Shown: positions 45,003-56,000 of the stretch, in pieces
Position numbering within the stretch: the first letter of the stretch is position 1
Layout: every line of letters begins with the position of its first letter
Source: Paraescarpia echinospica
Taxonomy: Eukaryota; Annelida; Polychaeta; Sabellida; Siboglinidae
Assembly: GCA_020002185.1 (NCBI GenBank)
Contig: CM034542.1
Span: 58,335,973 to 58,399,972 of the forward strand
DNA: 64,000 nucleotides
Direction: 5' to 3'
Position numbers and translations under genes: made by a program
Notes under the pieces: model-generated
What the model was told of the DNA's origin: nothing
Databases searched by the model: none
What the model saw: only the letters and a program-made list of their open reading frames with translations

Positions 45003-46572
45003 ATTTAAAACACGTGGCTGGCTAAAAACGAGGACAATCGCAAGAAACAGACCGCCTTCTCTCAAACAGTGAACAGTCGCTGGTGTGACGACAAATACTT
45101 CGACACAGTGAAATAACGCGACGTGAAACCACGATAATAGGTAAGGTATACCACATGGACATCTCAGCTTGTGTGTCGTACAGACGGCACGGACGTAGGC
45201 GGTAGGCAAAAATGCTAGGCATAGGGGGATCCAGTCGGGCAGGGGGAATGTATACCTTTGGAATTTGGTGTGCCCCCTAGACCTTTTTAATGTGACCCCG
45301 TTATGTGACCCCCAGACCTTTGCAACGTGCCCCCGTTTAGATTAGAAGAAGCTGACGTTACGGCGGCGAAAAATGTCATCGGTGGAGTCGAGACAGCGGT
45401 GAAGCTGAAGCAAAGGCGGCGCGGCGGCAACAAATGTTCAACAGCACTTTCGATGTCAAGATCCGACAGCGCGGCAGCGGAGTCGTGCTCCGACTCAGAC
45501 CACCGAATGTGAATTTGGTTCGGCCGCCAATGGAGGTTTTGACGAGGCTAAAGGGGTGCAATTGGAGGTTTTTGCCTCCCTCCCAGACTACCCTCTCTAG
45601 ATCCGCCCCTGGTACGCCCTAGGTCCACTAGTTGTTAACAACATTGGAATGAAGAAATTTAAAATTGTGTACTCTTTGCAGAATGTTTAAACATATTGTT
45701 GATTTAGAGTATGATTTGGTGAAACCAGCTACGACAGATAGAATATGCCAATTTAGATGTGGAAATCATAATCTCTGAATCAGATTTTGATACACCGATT
45801 ACGTTCCTTATTGAATGTCCCTATCGAGCGAGGTGCCGGGTGGTTCTTTAATCCGTTGTCCACGCATATTAGGCATCTCCCGCAGAATGTGGGACGCGCC
45901 CGTGAAATCAGTTTCAGCAAAAGAGCGAAACGACTAAAAGTTGTTTTATACCTGTCAACTGTTTGTGTTGAAGTCCGGGAGAATCGTCAGCGGCTCAGCA
46001 CGCTTCCCGCGTCGCGCTGTGTCGTCGCGCTGTCTCGAATCTTGATATCGGAAGACTGGAGGTGCTGATAATTTGTTCGTCACCGCACTGCCATAACTTC
46101 AGCTTTTCATGTCTTTCGCTGTCTTGGCACGACTCGTGACATCGGGAGACAAAGGGAGGGTACTGTTGAACATTTTCTTAGAAAATCCGGGAGAGTTGCC
46201 TGTATTCCGGGAGACTGGGAGATACACCCAAAATCCGGGAGACTCCCGGATTTTACGGGAGAGTTGGCACGTATATTGTTTTCATTGCAGCGTGCCCTCG
46301 TGATGCCGGAGATACGTTGTCCAGGCTACCCTAAGTGCAAGCGGCACTTCAAGACCGCCATGGGAATGAAGGGACACGCGATTGCCTGCGACCACGCCGC
46401 CACGCACGTCCTCAAGCGGCCCATGGCCATACGCCCGGGCCACGTACGGGCATCAAAGGTCCCCGAAAGGGTGATCTTTTGCGAAAACCACGAGATGGGC
46501 AACGACAAGATCTGTCGCCAGAACATCACCATCTTCACGCCGGACTGTCTGCTGCACCCGCGGTTCTCGTAA
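44995..46572 (+). CDS. Small zinc-finger-like protein, paralogue B (89 aa), spliced 5'UTR
   Basis: The coding exon ATG 46303 to stop 46572 lies 12 bases after an acceptor TTTTCATTGCAG (AG 46289-46290), the same distance as in paralogue A. The protein begins MPEIRCPGYPKCKRHFKTAM and keeps the Cys-x5-Cys...His-x3-Cys-x-His pattern (ending ACDH). Then HAATHVLKRP and NHEMGNDKICRQN. A probable non-coding first exon ends at 45140 with donor ATAATAG|GTAAGG, aligned to the corresponding part of A. The intron of about 1.15 kb has taken up two non-autonomous elements. An AATAAA at 46844-46849 fits a poly(A) signal 272 bases after the stop. Residue differences between A and B are mostly conservative in the Cys/His part, which suggests constraint. 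Function unknown; a metal-binding small nuclear protein is a guess. Confidence 0.62.
45222..45612. mobile_element. Non-autonomous hAT-like element
   Basis: The left end GGGGGATCCAGTCGGGCAGG and the right end CTCTAGATCCGCCCCTGG form an inverted repeat of the CAGGGGCGGATC type common to hAT MITEs. The interior is GC-rich with no transposase. The left terminus looks truncated and I do not see a matching 8-bp duplication. It lies in the 5'UTR intron of gene B. Confidence 0.55.
45955..46270. mobile_element. Foldback element with a near-perfect hairpin
   Basis: Repeated TCCGGGAGA/CGGGAGAGTTGGCAC motifs in both orientations include a hairpin centred at 46242 (arms AAAATCCGGGAG and CTCCCGGATTTT). 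The left side has ACCTGTCAACTG, roughly complementary to GAGTTGGCAC at the right end. It stops about 20 bp before the acceptor of gene B's coding exon. Confidence 0.5.
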
Positions 46573-46843
46573 CGTGTAACGCAGAATGTACGTCCAAATG
46601 AACGCCCTAACGCAAGTGGTGATACGCCACTCACAACCAACAACTGAGAACGCTGAAGACATGAATAATGCAGCAATAATGTTGATCCTTCCACGTCCGC
46701 GATCATTGCAGTGTTGTTACGTCGTGGTAACTTGTTTCGTTGGAGACCAGAACCAGTAGAATCGGCAAAGAACGATCGGCCTTGAACAGCATGGAATATA
46801 ACAATATCAAGAACTTACTATAACCTAAACAGAAACAGTTGTA

Positions 46844-46849
46844 AATAAA
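46844..46849 (+). terminator. Poly(A) signal, zinc-finger-like gene B
   Basis: An AATAAA followed by a GT-rich stretch (GTGGTTCTTAGCCTGGTTGT, about 20 bases later) fits a cleavage site near 46865. Confidence 0.5.
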
Positions 46850-46869
46850 GAGTCCAGTCTCAATTCAGT

Positions 46870-47690
46870 GGTTCTTAGCCTGGTTGTACACAATATTTAG
46901 CAGTGCTGACATGAGGGTGTGTCATGGGTCTTAACCTCACATTTAGACACAATTTAGACAAGACTTATTAGGATGAAATCGCATTCCCAATTTCCCACCC
47001 TAGATCTTCAGAGGTCCCTTGCTCTAATGATGACATGTCCCTGATCACAATCTTCACTTGCCTCACGATTCCTGTATGTTACACCACAGAACCCATTTTT
47101 TTTTAATCTAAAAAGTTTTTTATATCATGCCATTTATAAAAATCCACCTTCCACCAACATAACCTGGTTTTATGGCCAACCCCCCTTATTTTAGGACCAA
47201 CCTCCCTGTTTGTACCACTCTCCCTTTGAAATAATCAAACTATTATCAGAGTTATTTTAACATGATCCATTCACATGTTCCCATTGAACATGACGGTTCT
47301 TTCAAATGATGTTTCAGAAGTATGCACATTTCTTAAACCAACTGTGCACATTACCAACACAACATAAGTTGCTTTACCCAAAAATGTATTATGTAATGGC
47401 AAATGGTTTGCTTTAGGTGAAGCAGAGACTCATATAATACTATTAATAAGTAAGAATAATGTTGCTAACAAACACATTCTGTCATATACATACTTGTATT
47501 TCTCAGTGGTTGATACAACTCTCAGAAGATGACAACGTGTCTTCAACCATTACACATACATTATCAAAACCAGACATTCACAAAGTCTGTGTTTCTTGCT
47601 TGGTAGTGTATCTTTGTGATTGTATCCAATGTCATTAATTCTCTAAGGTGCCCTTCACTAAAATGTCAATACCAATCTACAGCACAGTTT
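46870..47690. other. NDUFB2 3' flank / 3'UTR, nothing else recognised
   Basis: AT-rich sequence between two convergent transcripts (gene B and NDUFB2). A C-rich stretch of repeated CACCAACATAACC/CAACCCCCCTT lies near 47150-47220. No gene. Confidence 0.4.
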
Positions 47691-47699
47691 CAACTTGTT

Positions 47700-50600
47700 T
47701 CACTCCTCTGAATCCGGTGGAATTCCGAGTTCTGCATCGGTCCATTTTGCGGGATCTGGGTATTCAAAGTGACCCTACAAATGGAGAGAAAAATGTGTAT
47801 TGGATAATTTCTGAAACCACATTGCAACCCACAATAGTAAAAAATGGCATAGATCAAGTGAATAAGTGATTGATGTTGTGACTATATCATTATGTCAGGG
47901 TTGGCAGTTTCTTTTGGAGATTAATTATGTTTGTGGTTTAATCCAAGTTTTCCTGAAAGAAAGGTTTCCAAGTTTTTGTTAAAGAAAGTGGATGGAATAG
48001 CATTTGGAAGGAGGTTTTATAATTTGGTGATCTGGTCTCATATTAAGATGATTTTTAGCATGCAATGGCATCTACATGCAAAGAAATATGTGAACTGACA
48101 TAGCAAAGCAGGTACAGCCGAATTAATTTGCAAAATTATGAAATGGAGTTTTGTACGTTTTTAGATTCCACAGACCACAAGATTTAAAATGATCCCTCAT
48201 TTATTGAAATACTGTACCTTCAGTAAATTTTTTTTTATTTAGTTTTAGCCAAACTGAAGCAAACTGATTTTGACTCACATTGTCTATTGTTTGTTAATAT
48301 TTGGGTTCGTGAATTTGATTAGTTTTGCATTGTTTGTCAAGGAAAATAAACAATAGTTGGAAAGATGAGATTATAAGTTATATAAATGCATTTCTGCCAA
48401 AATGAAAGGAACATGATGTGGAGTTATTTTTTGGCTCCTGTGCAGAATATGCCTGTGCCACTTTCTACCACGTTCGCTGTGGCAGGTCATGTGATACCTA
48501 TTAATTCAGAATCATAAACTACACAATGATGAGAATTCTGATGTAATTATTTCAGATGAAATTCAGATGAAAAAATTGAAATCATATGAAAACAAATCCT
48601 ACATACATTTGTATGCCTTCTAATAGCTTTCTTAGTTTCATAATTATTACCGTGGGACAGGTAACCGTGGGGATAACCCTTTTTCACAAATATAATTATC
48701 ATAACAATGGAGTCATGTCTATCCCAGTCTAACACTTAGTAACAGTGTCTATATAAGACTGGTGCTTTAAAAAGACACAACTACCAGTTTACATAGTTAT
48801 GATAATTAATTCATAGTTATAGAACTCTCCCCATCTATTAACCACTAACATAATGGTAATATAATTACATTTACATATTTAACAAACAGCAACAACCACA
48901 AATGTTACTGTAAGCACATTTTGAAATATTTCCAAAATGTATTCATAAATGTAGACAAAGCAAAACAATTCAGTTATCAATTTACCAAGGTCAATTTACG
49001 ACAAGTTAACACATTTAACATCACAAATTAATTAGGTTAATAATATTATAAGGTAACTTCTTTTGCACCTAAATCCTTGGAAACCAAGTCGCCTGTCACA
49101 GTATTTGAATGTAAAGGGCAGTGTCGGTACTTACGATCATGTGGCTGAAGTCATACCACAGATGGTAGAACATCCAGTACCACATTCCAGCCATCAGCGT
49201 CTCTGCCATGATGGACACCACCTTGCCTGGCTTCTTGATGGTCTGGCGGTATGTCCACCTACAAACACACAGCTGCTGCATTATTCTATATTTATACACT
49301 GTACTATGAAATTATTTTTATATTTTATAGACGTTCACATTAATGTTAAATTGTTAACATGTAATGTCACCTTGTCTCAAACTGGTACTTAAAAAAACAT
49401 GTTATGTCCACATTGAAATGAGATATTGTTTACCTCATTTCAATGCTGAAATAAACATCTCTTACCCAACAGTAGCACCACTCAGTGGGCTGTAAAGCAA
49501 CCAAATGGTTGGCTGTAGCCTAATCTAAATGTACACTGTAACACGCATCTAAGAGTGACGGCAGTATATTTCATGATAGCTATGTTGACGATAAAATGGA
49601 TAAATCAGTTTAGATAAGATAGATCATAAGTCTGCTCTGAACAAGTTCTGTCTGTGACACTCTATTTGTTAAATATTAGCAACAATTAACGTTATACATA
49701 TGGCCGAACAGCAAAACCCAAATTCGAGTAAATCCTAAATCTAGCCTGGCTAATAACAAATGTGGCCTGTTTGGATTTAACTACTAATTTAATTTATGGT
49801 TTTTAGGCTAGCCTGATCCTGGACTTTTGCAATGCATGGCCATGGACCCATGCCATGAACCGGAGAGGCCCCGTAGATGAAGGTCTTTTTTCGGTCTTAG
49901 GTTGGGTACTCCAAACAGTCTAATCTTGGGCTAACGTAGGAGTTTGAGCTGTAGAAATGTTTGTGTCTCTGAAGAATGAATTTGAGAAGTTGACACAATC
50001 ATATTTGGAGCAAGCCAACAAGCGTCGGTACTGGGTCTGTGTGGTGGTGGAATGACTAGTAGTCCAGTGGAGCTGCTGGATTTAAGACATTTTAGGTATG
50101 CAATGGTTTTCCAGATAGGACTGTAAATGTAGTGGGTTGTGGCAGAGGTGGTATATTTGTCTGGGTTTTATTATGACAGTGTAGTTGTTTTGAAAGTGGT
50201 TAAGCTGAAAGCTCTCAGATTCGGAATCGTTGAAAAGTCTAAAGGTGATTTGCAAACATACAAGCATGAACATTGTATATTTAAAAGTGCATCTTGAATT
50301 AATGATGCATGAAGCCCGCCATGATTCTGCTTTGCATGGTAATGGTTATAAAAATGTATATATTTACATGTGTGTATGTTGAACCAGTTCACACTGGTTC
50401 ATGAGCAAAACTGAAACTGAGCTAACACGATATTTGGCAGATGCTTCTCTGTGTGCAGTCTATGCACTCACCTACTGGTACACAGTTTGGGTATTGTGTT
50501 TACTGTTTATTTCAGGTTGATTTCTGATAGTCTATATTAGACTATACCTTAGGATACTTTAGGACTGTTCTGATTGAAGGATCCTCTCGGTTCCTCAATG

Positions 50601-52091
50601 ATTAGATCTTCTTCTTCGACTATTAAGTTTGTGGTTTCTGGTTCCAGTATTTAATGTTAATGGGGCTTCATAGTTGTATAGTATCTCCTGGGTTGACCAG
50701 AATTTGTCAAGGTGGTTTTTAAATGAATTTATTGATCTAGCTTGTATTACAAGTATAAATAGAACTAGTAGGCCTAAATGAGCATATATCAACCAAGATT
50801 AATAAAGCAAACAGTATCATGGCAGTTATTAGAAGGTCGTTTACAACCTTAAATGAAAATAGTTTTATACCACTATATAAAGCTTTAGTACGGAGTCAAT
50901 TAGATTATGCAGTAAGTATATGGTCCCCTTATAAAAAATATAAGGATGCAATAGAAAATGTGCAGAGGCATGCAACTAAGCAACTCCTAGGAATGGAAGT
51001 ATATAAACTGTTAAAAGCAAGTGTGATATTAATGTATCTTCTAACATTGTCAGGAACAAGGGGTTATAGTTTGAAATTATTCCAAGAATGTTCACATGTA
51101 AATAAAAGAAAGGAGAGCGTGGAACAATTTACCAGAAACGGTAATAAATGTCCCTAGTATCAACTCATTTAAAAACCGCCTAGATCACCACTGGAAAACG
51201 GAAGAATGGCACTTGTGTAGAATCCGGACCCACCTCGATTTCGCTGTTATAACTTGAGTTTTGCCTACCTTTGATACATCAGAGCGTTAGTTCCGTTATT
51301 CAAAATCATCCCAGGCATATTTATATTACAAAAATATTGTATCTTAGCACACTTTTGAAGCCCAAATAGTGACCCGGTTTGCGCTAGTCTGCACCGCAGC
51401 GGTCGTGCGTTACCATATCGCGCTCGTAAAATGAGCGATATATCGGCGTATGTTGATGCAAACCGGGGCGTTATTTAAAGTGCGCTAACACGCAATATTC
51501 TTAAACATAAATATGCCTGGGATGTTGAATAATGAAACTAACGCACTGAGGTATCAAAGTTAAGCAAAACTCAAGTTATAAAGGCAAAATCGAGGTCGGA
51601 TTCTACACAAGTGTCGGAAGAATTCCTCTACGGCTACAAAGCCACCTTCCCAGGAAGCTGTAGAGCTTTTACAGGAACAGACGTAGATCTGACCACCAAC
51701 TACGCCTAGGCTACGCCCGCCTGTACGTCTACGCCACGGTCAGGAACAACCGATGTAAACCTAAGCCTAAGGCTAAGTAAGTATGAAATAGTATAACATT
51801 AACACTCCATATAGAATGTTAGACTATCGCTAAATCAAAGCCAGAAAGGCTTTCTTGTACAGGCATCCTGGTGTTGTTACACTGGATGGGGGTATCCCCA
51901 AACCTGGATGGCAATCTTGACTGTGCCAGAGCGATAATACAGTACTCGTTCAATGACAGGTCATGAGAAATTACGTTTACTCAGTGTATGACTTACACAT
52001 CGTCATGCGACCGACGAATCGGTATTACTCTCCTAACATTTCTTGTTGCTAATATCCGTGGGACGTTGCGCAAACTGGCGAATGCAGACAT
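47700..52091 (-). CDS. NDUFB2: NDUFB2, mitochondrial complex I subunit (complete, 97 aa)
   Basis: Three coding exons on the minus strand. 52091-51997 runs ATG to ...RSHDD plus GT, with donor GTAAGT. 49258-49135 follows TGTTTGTAG, has 41 codons and ends FSHMI, with donor GTAAGT. 47774-47700 follows CTCCATTTGTAG and ends PPDSEE and TGA. Phases 2 and 0 join cleanly to 97 residues. Exon 1 gives an Arg-rich mitochondrial presequence (MSAFASLRNVPRILATRNVR). Exon 2 has the single membrane helix (about residues 52-70, AGMWYWMFYHLWYDF). Exon 3 has GHFEYPDPAKWTDAELGIPP. This matches the animal NDUFB2/AGGG subunit of NADH:ubiquinone oxidoreductase (105-residue precursor in human). It is an accessory subunit of the membrane arm in the inner mitochondrial membrane. 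Intron 1 holds LINE remnants and a hAT-type foldback. It is head-to-head with the VWA-domain gene. Confidence 0.95.
50590..50765 (-). mobile_element. LINE 3' end fragment in NDUFB2 intron 1
   Basis: The minus strand reads SINSFKNHLDKFWSTQEILY, then NYEAPLTLNTGTRNH, ending in a stop near 50595. This is the extreme C-terminus of a LINE ORF2 of the same family as 50790-51709 (which has SINSFKNRLDHHW). Confidence 0.7.
50790..51709 (+). pseudogene. LINE reverse transcriptase C-terminal fragment, split by a foldback element
   Basis: Plus-strand remains of a LINE ORF2: VIRRSFTTLNENSFIPLYKA, then LVRSQLDYAVSIWSPY and ENVQRHATKQLLGM. After a deletion and frameshift it continues with NLPETVINVPSINSFKNRLD, then HHWKTE. 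The codons following are found only after the element at 51208-51615 (EFLYGYKATFPG...), up to TAG at 51707-51709. Confidence 0.8.
51208..51615. mobile_element. 408-bp hAT-type foldback with perfect 8-bp target-site duplication
   Basis: Terminal inverted repeat GGCACTTGTGTAGAATCCG at the left and the complement of GACACTTGTGTAGAATCCG at the right, one mismatch in 19. It is flanked by the direct repeat GGAAGAAT (51200-51207 and 51616-51623). Removing the element and one GGAAGAAT restores the LINE reading frame (KTE|EFLYG), which proves the insertion. An 8-bp duplication is typical of hAT elements. Subterminal sequences are also complementary over long stretches, so the single strand would fold. 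No coding capacity. Confidence 0.88.
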
Positions 52092-52440
52092 TTTGCAAAT
52101 AACAAGATCGTTTCCACGATCTTGTGATTTTACTCAAACTCCGTCACGCACAAGGTCAAGGCTGTCGAAAACTACATAATTAAAGTCAACTATTTTATAA
52201 TATGTTTATACTGATATGCATTAATAAAACAAAATGAAATGGGTTGCCTGTGGAAATATTATCTAACAAGTAAAAAGAACGGATTTCCCGTCGGTCGCTG
52301 CACATTTATGGCGGCCTTCCATAACAACAGGGTCAAACACCATTGTTATGGAGACAGTAAACAAATCGCGCTCAGCATCGGTTTGATTGAAACATTGCTT
52401 TAAGGGGGCGCACGGATTAACTACAAACCCATGCAGTACA
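52092..52440. promoter_or_regulatory. Shared head-to-head promoter, NDUFB2 / VWA-domain gene
   Basis: Only about 350 bases separate the NDUFB2 start codon (52091) from a probable first-exon donor of the plus-strand gene (CAGTACAG|GTAAGT, 52440/52441). The region has CpG-containing motifs (GTCGGTCGCTGC, AAATGGCGGCC-like TTTATGGCGGCC, a CGCGCTCAGC block). ATGGCGGCC resembles a YY1 core (inference). A perfect inverted repeat ACGATCTTG/CAAGATCGT-type hairpin lies at about 52105-52125, in the NDUFB2 5'UTR. Confidence 0.55.
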
Positions 52441-52952
52441 GGTAAGTGTCAGAATCGGCATGGATACAGGTAGTTCTTATTGTCCACTTTGCCAACGGCC
52501 GTTTAGATACTCGGACAGGTGCTCGTTTCTACGTCTATGACTATATCTACCACTCTATGGCGACGCTTATTAATATTATATACACTGAATCTGATACAGG
52601 ATTACAGAGACCGACGTTAGAAACCTATACTTTTGATGCCCACTCATCGGTATTGATCGGCAGCGCTTCATTGCATAAGCTCGAATCCGGTTTGTGTCAC
52701 CGGACTATCTTGTCTTCGATTGATGTTTGACAGATCAGCGTGTAGCCGTAGGTCAACATTACAGAATGTGAATTTAATTTTAACGAAAAAGCATATTGTA
52801 TTTATAATTAAATTCACAAACAAAGTCAAAGACGTTATTGCCCTGTTGCAGTGTTAGTTAGAGTCCACATATACATGTATATGAAATATTAGATATTTAC
52901 ATTAAAATGTTACGCTTTAATTTTCTTACAACTGAACTTGCAAAGTCTTGAA

Positions 52953-53000
52953 CACACACACACATATACACCTGTATATATATATATATATATATATTCA
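52953..53000. repeat. CA / TA microsatellite
   Basis: ACACACACACACATATACAC followed by (TA)n in the 5'UTR intron of the VWA-domain gene. Confidence 0.9.
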
Positions 53001-53098
53001 GTACTCACTCATTGTCCATTTTGTGTTAATTCATGTAGATTTTACTTGTTCAGATCGACAGTTGTCTTTTCATGCAGGTTGATATTGTGCACTCACAA

Positions 53099-56000
53099 AT
53101 GTCAGCAGCAGACGTGCTTGATTCACCTCAGCATGAAGGTGATGAAGACAACGAACATCCATCACACCTAGAACCCATCAGGTCGGAAACTATGACTGCT
53201 CCAGTGATGATGATGTCACAGCAGGAACAACCGACCCTGTTTGGTCAGATCCATGAGAGGAATGTGACATTCTCCATTGACACTTCAGGCAGCATGTACA
53301 ATGCCCTGGATGCAGTCAAGGAGCATCTCTTGGAGGCACTCCAGGACCGCGCACTCAGTGGCAACGAGTCGAAATTCAACCTGATAGATTTCAACACGGA
53401 AGTGACCCAGTGGTCTGACCGAATGGTCAAATGCACACCGCAGACCATCGCAGTTGCACAACAGTGGATCAAGAAACTGTCACCAAAGACTGGCACGAAC
53501 ACCCTTGATGCCCTTCTTACTGCATTTAGTGATCCAGACTGTGACGCTGTCTATCTTGTCACTGATGGTCTTCCGGATCAGACTCCAGTTGAGATTCTGG
53601 ATCACGTCGCGTACGCTGCAAGGAACCGCCCAGTGCACTGCTTCTACATCCAGGACGGCACTCCGGATGCTGAGGCAACAGAGTTCCTTCAGGATCTCGC
53701 GATGGAGACGTACGGATCATTCCACATGATCACTGTCGCGCAACACGGATCCATAGAGCGGATCACACCCGTGTATAGGGCAGACACGACAGCTGAACGC
53801 ATCATTCGCACTACAGGAGGCGCCATCTACCCATCCAATCATAAACTATGCAGCGTCTCTGCAACCGTCGACCACATTCCCGACACAGTGGTCGTGGCTT
53901 CTACTCCCGTCGTGCCATACCCATCGCTGCATAATCCATTCCTTCCGTATCCATACTATAACTATCCGTACAGCGCCTATGGACACTTCTACCCATACTA
54001 CGGATGGTCACGCTATCGCCCTGCCCATGCTCATGCAAAACTCGACACAGGACACGTGAAGGAAACGTTTGCCCCAGGTCCAGGGTCTCTCCTCATTGGC
54101 ACAAAAGTTTTTGCACGACGAAATAATGATGGCTACTTCTACATTGGCACAGTGAAAAGTCAGGTGAGTTGATTAATTTTTTAATTAATATTATCCTACT
54201 TTTACTGCCACCTGGTAGGTGAAACTTGAACACTAAAGTAATTTGTCATATTCACCTTGCATGTGTGAATGCTTCCTAGAGAAGTCAAGATGGTGTTCAA
54301 TTGGTTTGTCAGTGAGTAGGGGAGACAAGTGTGAAAAAGAGTATTGCATGTTGTAACGAGTACTTGAATTGTTACAAATTCCTTGTACATTTTTGAAATC
54401 CTACTTGGCAATAAACCGTCTATTCTGCTTATACTACTCACTACATAAAGTGTAATTTAGCACTTTGAGTAGTCCAAACGACTGGATTCTATGCTATATA
54501 CGAACTTACCTTTACTAACTTTTTTGATTGATTATCTGTTGCAGATATATTGTCCTGTTCCATGCCTTTGAAATATATGTTTAATAAACAATATTTACAT
54601 TAATATGTGTCCATGTATAATGAAAATGAATTTACTATAGTTGTGTTCAACAAAATATTAAATTTTGAGACAATATTCTTCATTATCAAGTAACACAATG
54701 AAAAAATACGTATCTACCCACATTTAAAGGACACCTCGGGGCCTACCAAAATGCAGAATTTTCACATTTTGCAAATTTTTTCAAAAACTGCAATAAATTT
54801 TTGTCTAATTTGGCATTGATATTCCATGCGGTAGTGCCACTATACACAAGAAATCTCTAATTGATTGAATCATTCGAACTAATGACCTGGATACTATGGA
54901 CTGTTATGTAGAAATAATAAAGTAGATTTATATACCGCCCAAACCAGCAGACTGTTTAGTAGCCATAATGTAATGTGTCCACTTGATAGTTATGTATCAT
55001 AATGTTCATAGATCTATGTGCATGTATACATTTTTCATGTATTGGAAAAAAAATGTGCGAATGTGTTTAATTAAGACTGGTGATCATTGTATGTGCTCCA
55101 TGCCTCAAAAGAATCCTGAGCTATTTTCAACCAATAAACTCTTGAAACTCTTGAAAACAGAGCCTGTGAGTGCGGGAGGTGTCATCTGGTGGGTGACAAT
55201 GGGTCTCCAGTGCAAACTATGACTAGTGGCAGACCAAGAAACTAGTGAAGTTGTGAGCACGTCGTAGAAATATCTGCAAGTTTTAAAGAACAATAACATT
55301 ACAATACGTACTGTACATTCTATTCTGAAGATATTAACACATTCTTTCCATGTTGTGCTGAGTATTGGACATATAATACATTGCATAATGCATTATCTAT
55401 TTCTTGTATGTTAGTTGATGTTTTTCTGGACGAACTATTTTATTTCGTGCAATCTCAAAAATTGAGTTCCAAATAATTGATTTTTCATACATGCCCTACA
55501 AATAACCATAAGTAGAATTAGCAGAGCAAACTGATTTTGTTCAGATGTTTAAATACATTCAGAAGTTTTACTATACATGTTGCAGCTATTACTTCACTCC
55601 AATTCAATCAGTATTATGTCATTAATTGCTACTGTTTTTAAGTCAGAATGCATGCTATGTATATGTACCTTGTGAACAAATAAAGTTGTATCATGTTTTT
55701 TCTTTCCATTCTGGGGGAGGGTGGTAGGGGCAAAATGAGAACAGAAAATGTGCACACATTTTCTTAAACAACCTATAACTGTGCTACATGCAATATTGCA
55801 GCTCACCAACTCTCCTGCAAAGTTTCTACAACCACTAGAAATCGGCCTAAATAGCAGAATATCAGGATCAAATTCAACAGTATTTTTAATAACACATAAA
55901 CTGATATATATATACAATCTTCACAAATCGGTCTACTCGAATATTTTATTTCCAAGTGTATCTTCATAGTCTCCACTAAACATGTCATCATTTTACTTCC

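Noticed and set aside
47648..47869. Plus-strand frame of 73 codons
   Set aside because: Antisense to the last coding exon of NDUFB2, which has a matching acceptor and a conserved C-terminus.
50590..51200. Twin-priming inversion of one LINE insertion
   Set aside because: Both oppositely oriented pieces contain the same C-terminal SINSFKN region, so they must be two separate insertions.
53072..53098. Start codon at 53072 for the VWA-domain gene
   Set aside because: It overlaps the acceptor CATGCAG and is removed by splicing; the next in-frame ATG at 53099 was chosen.
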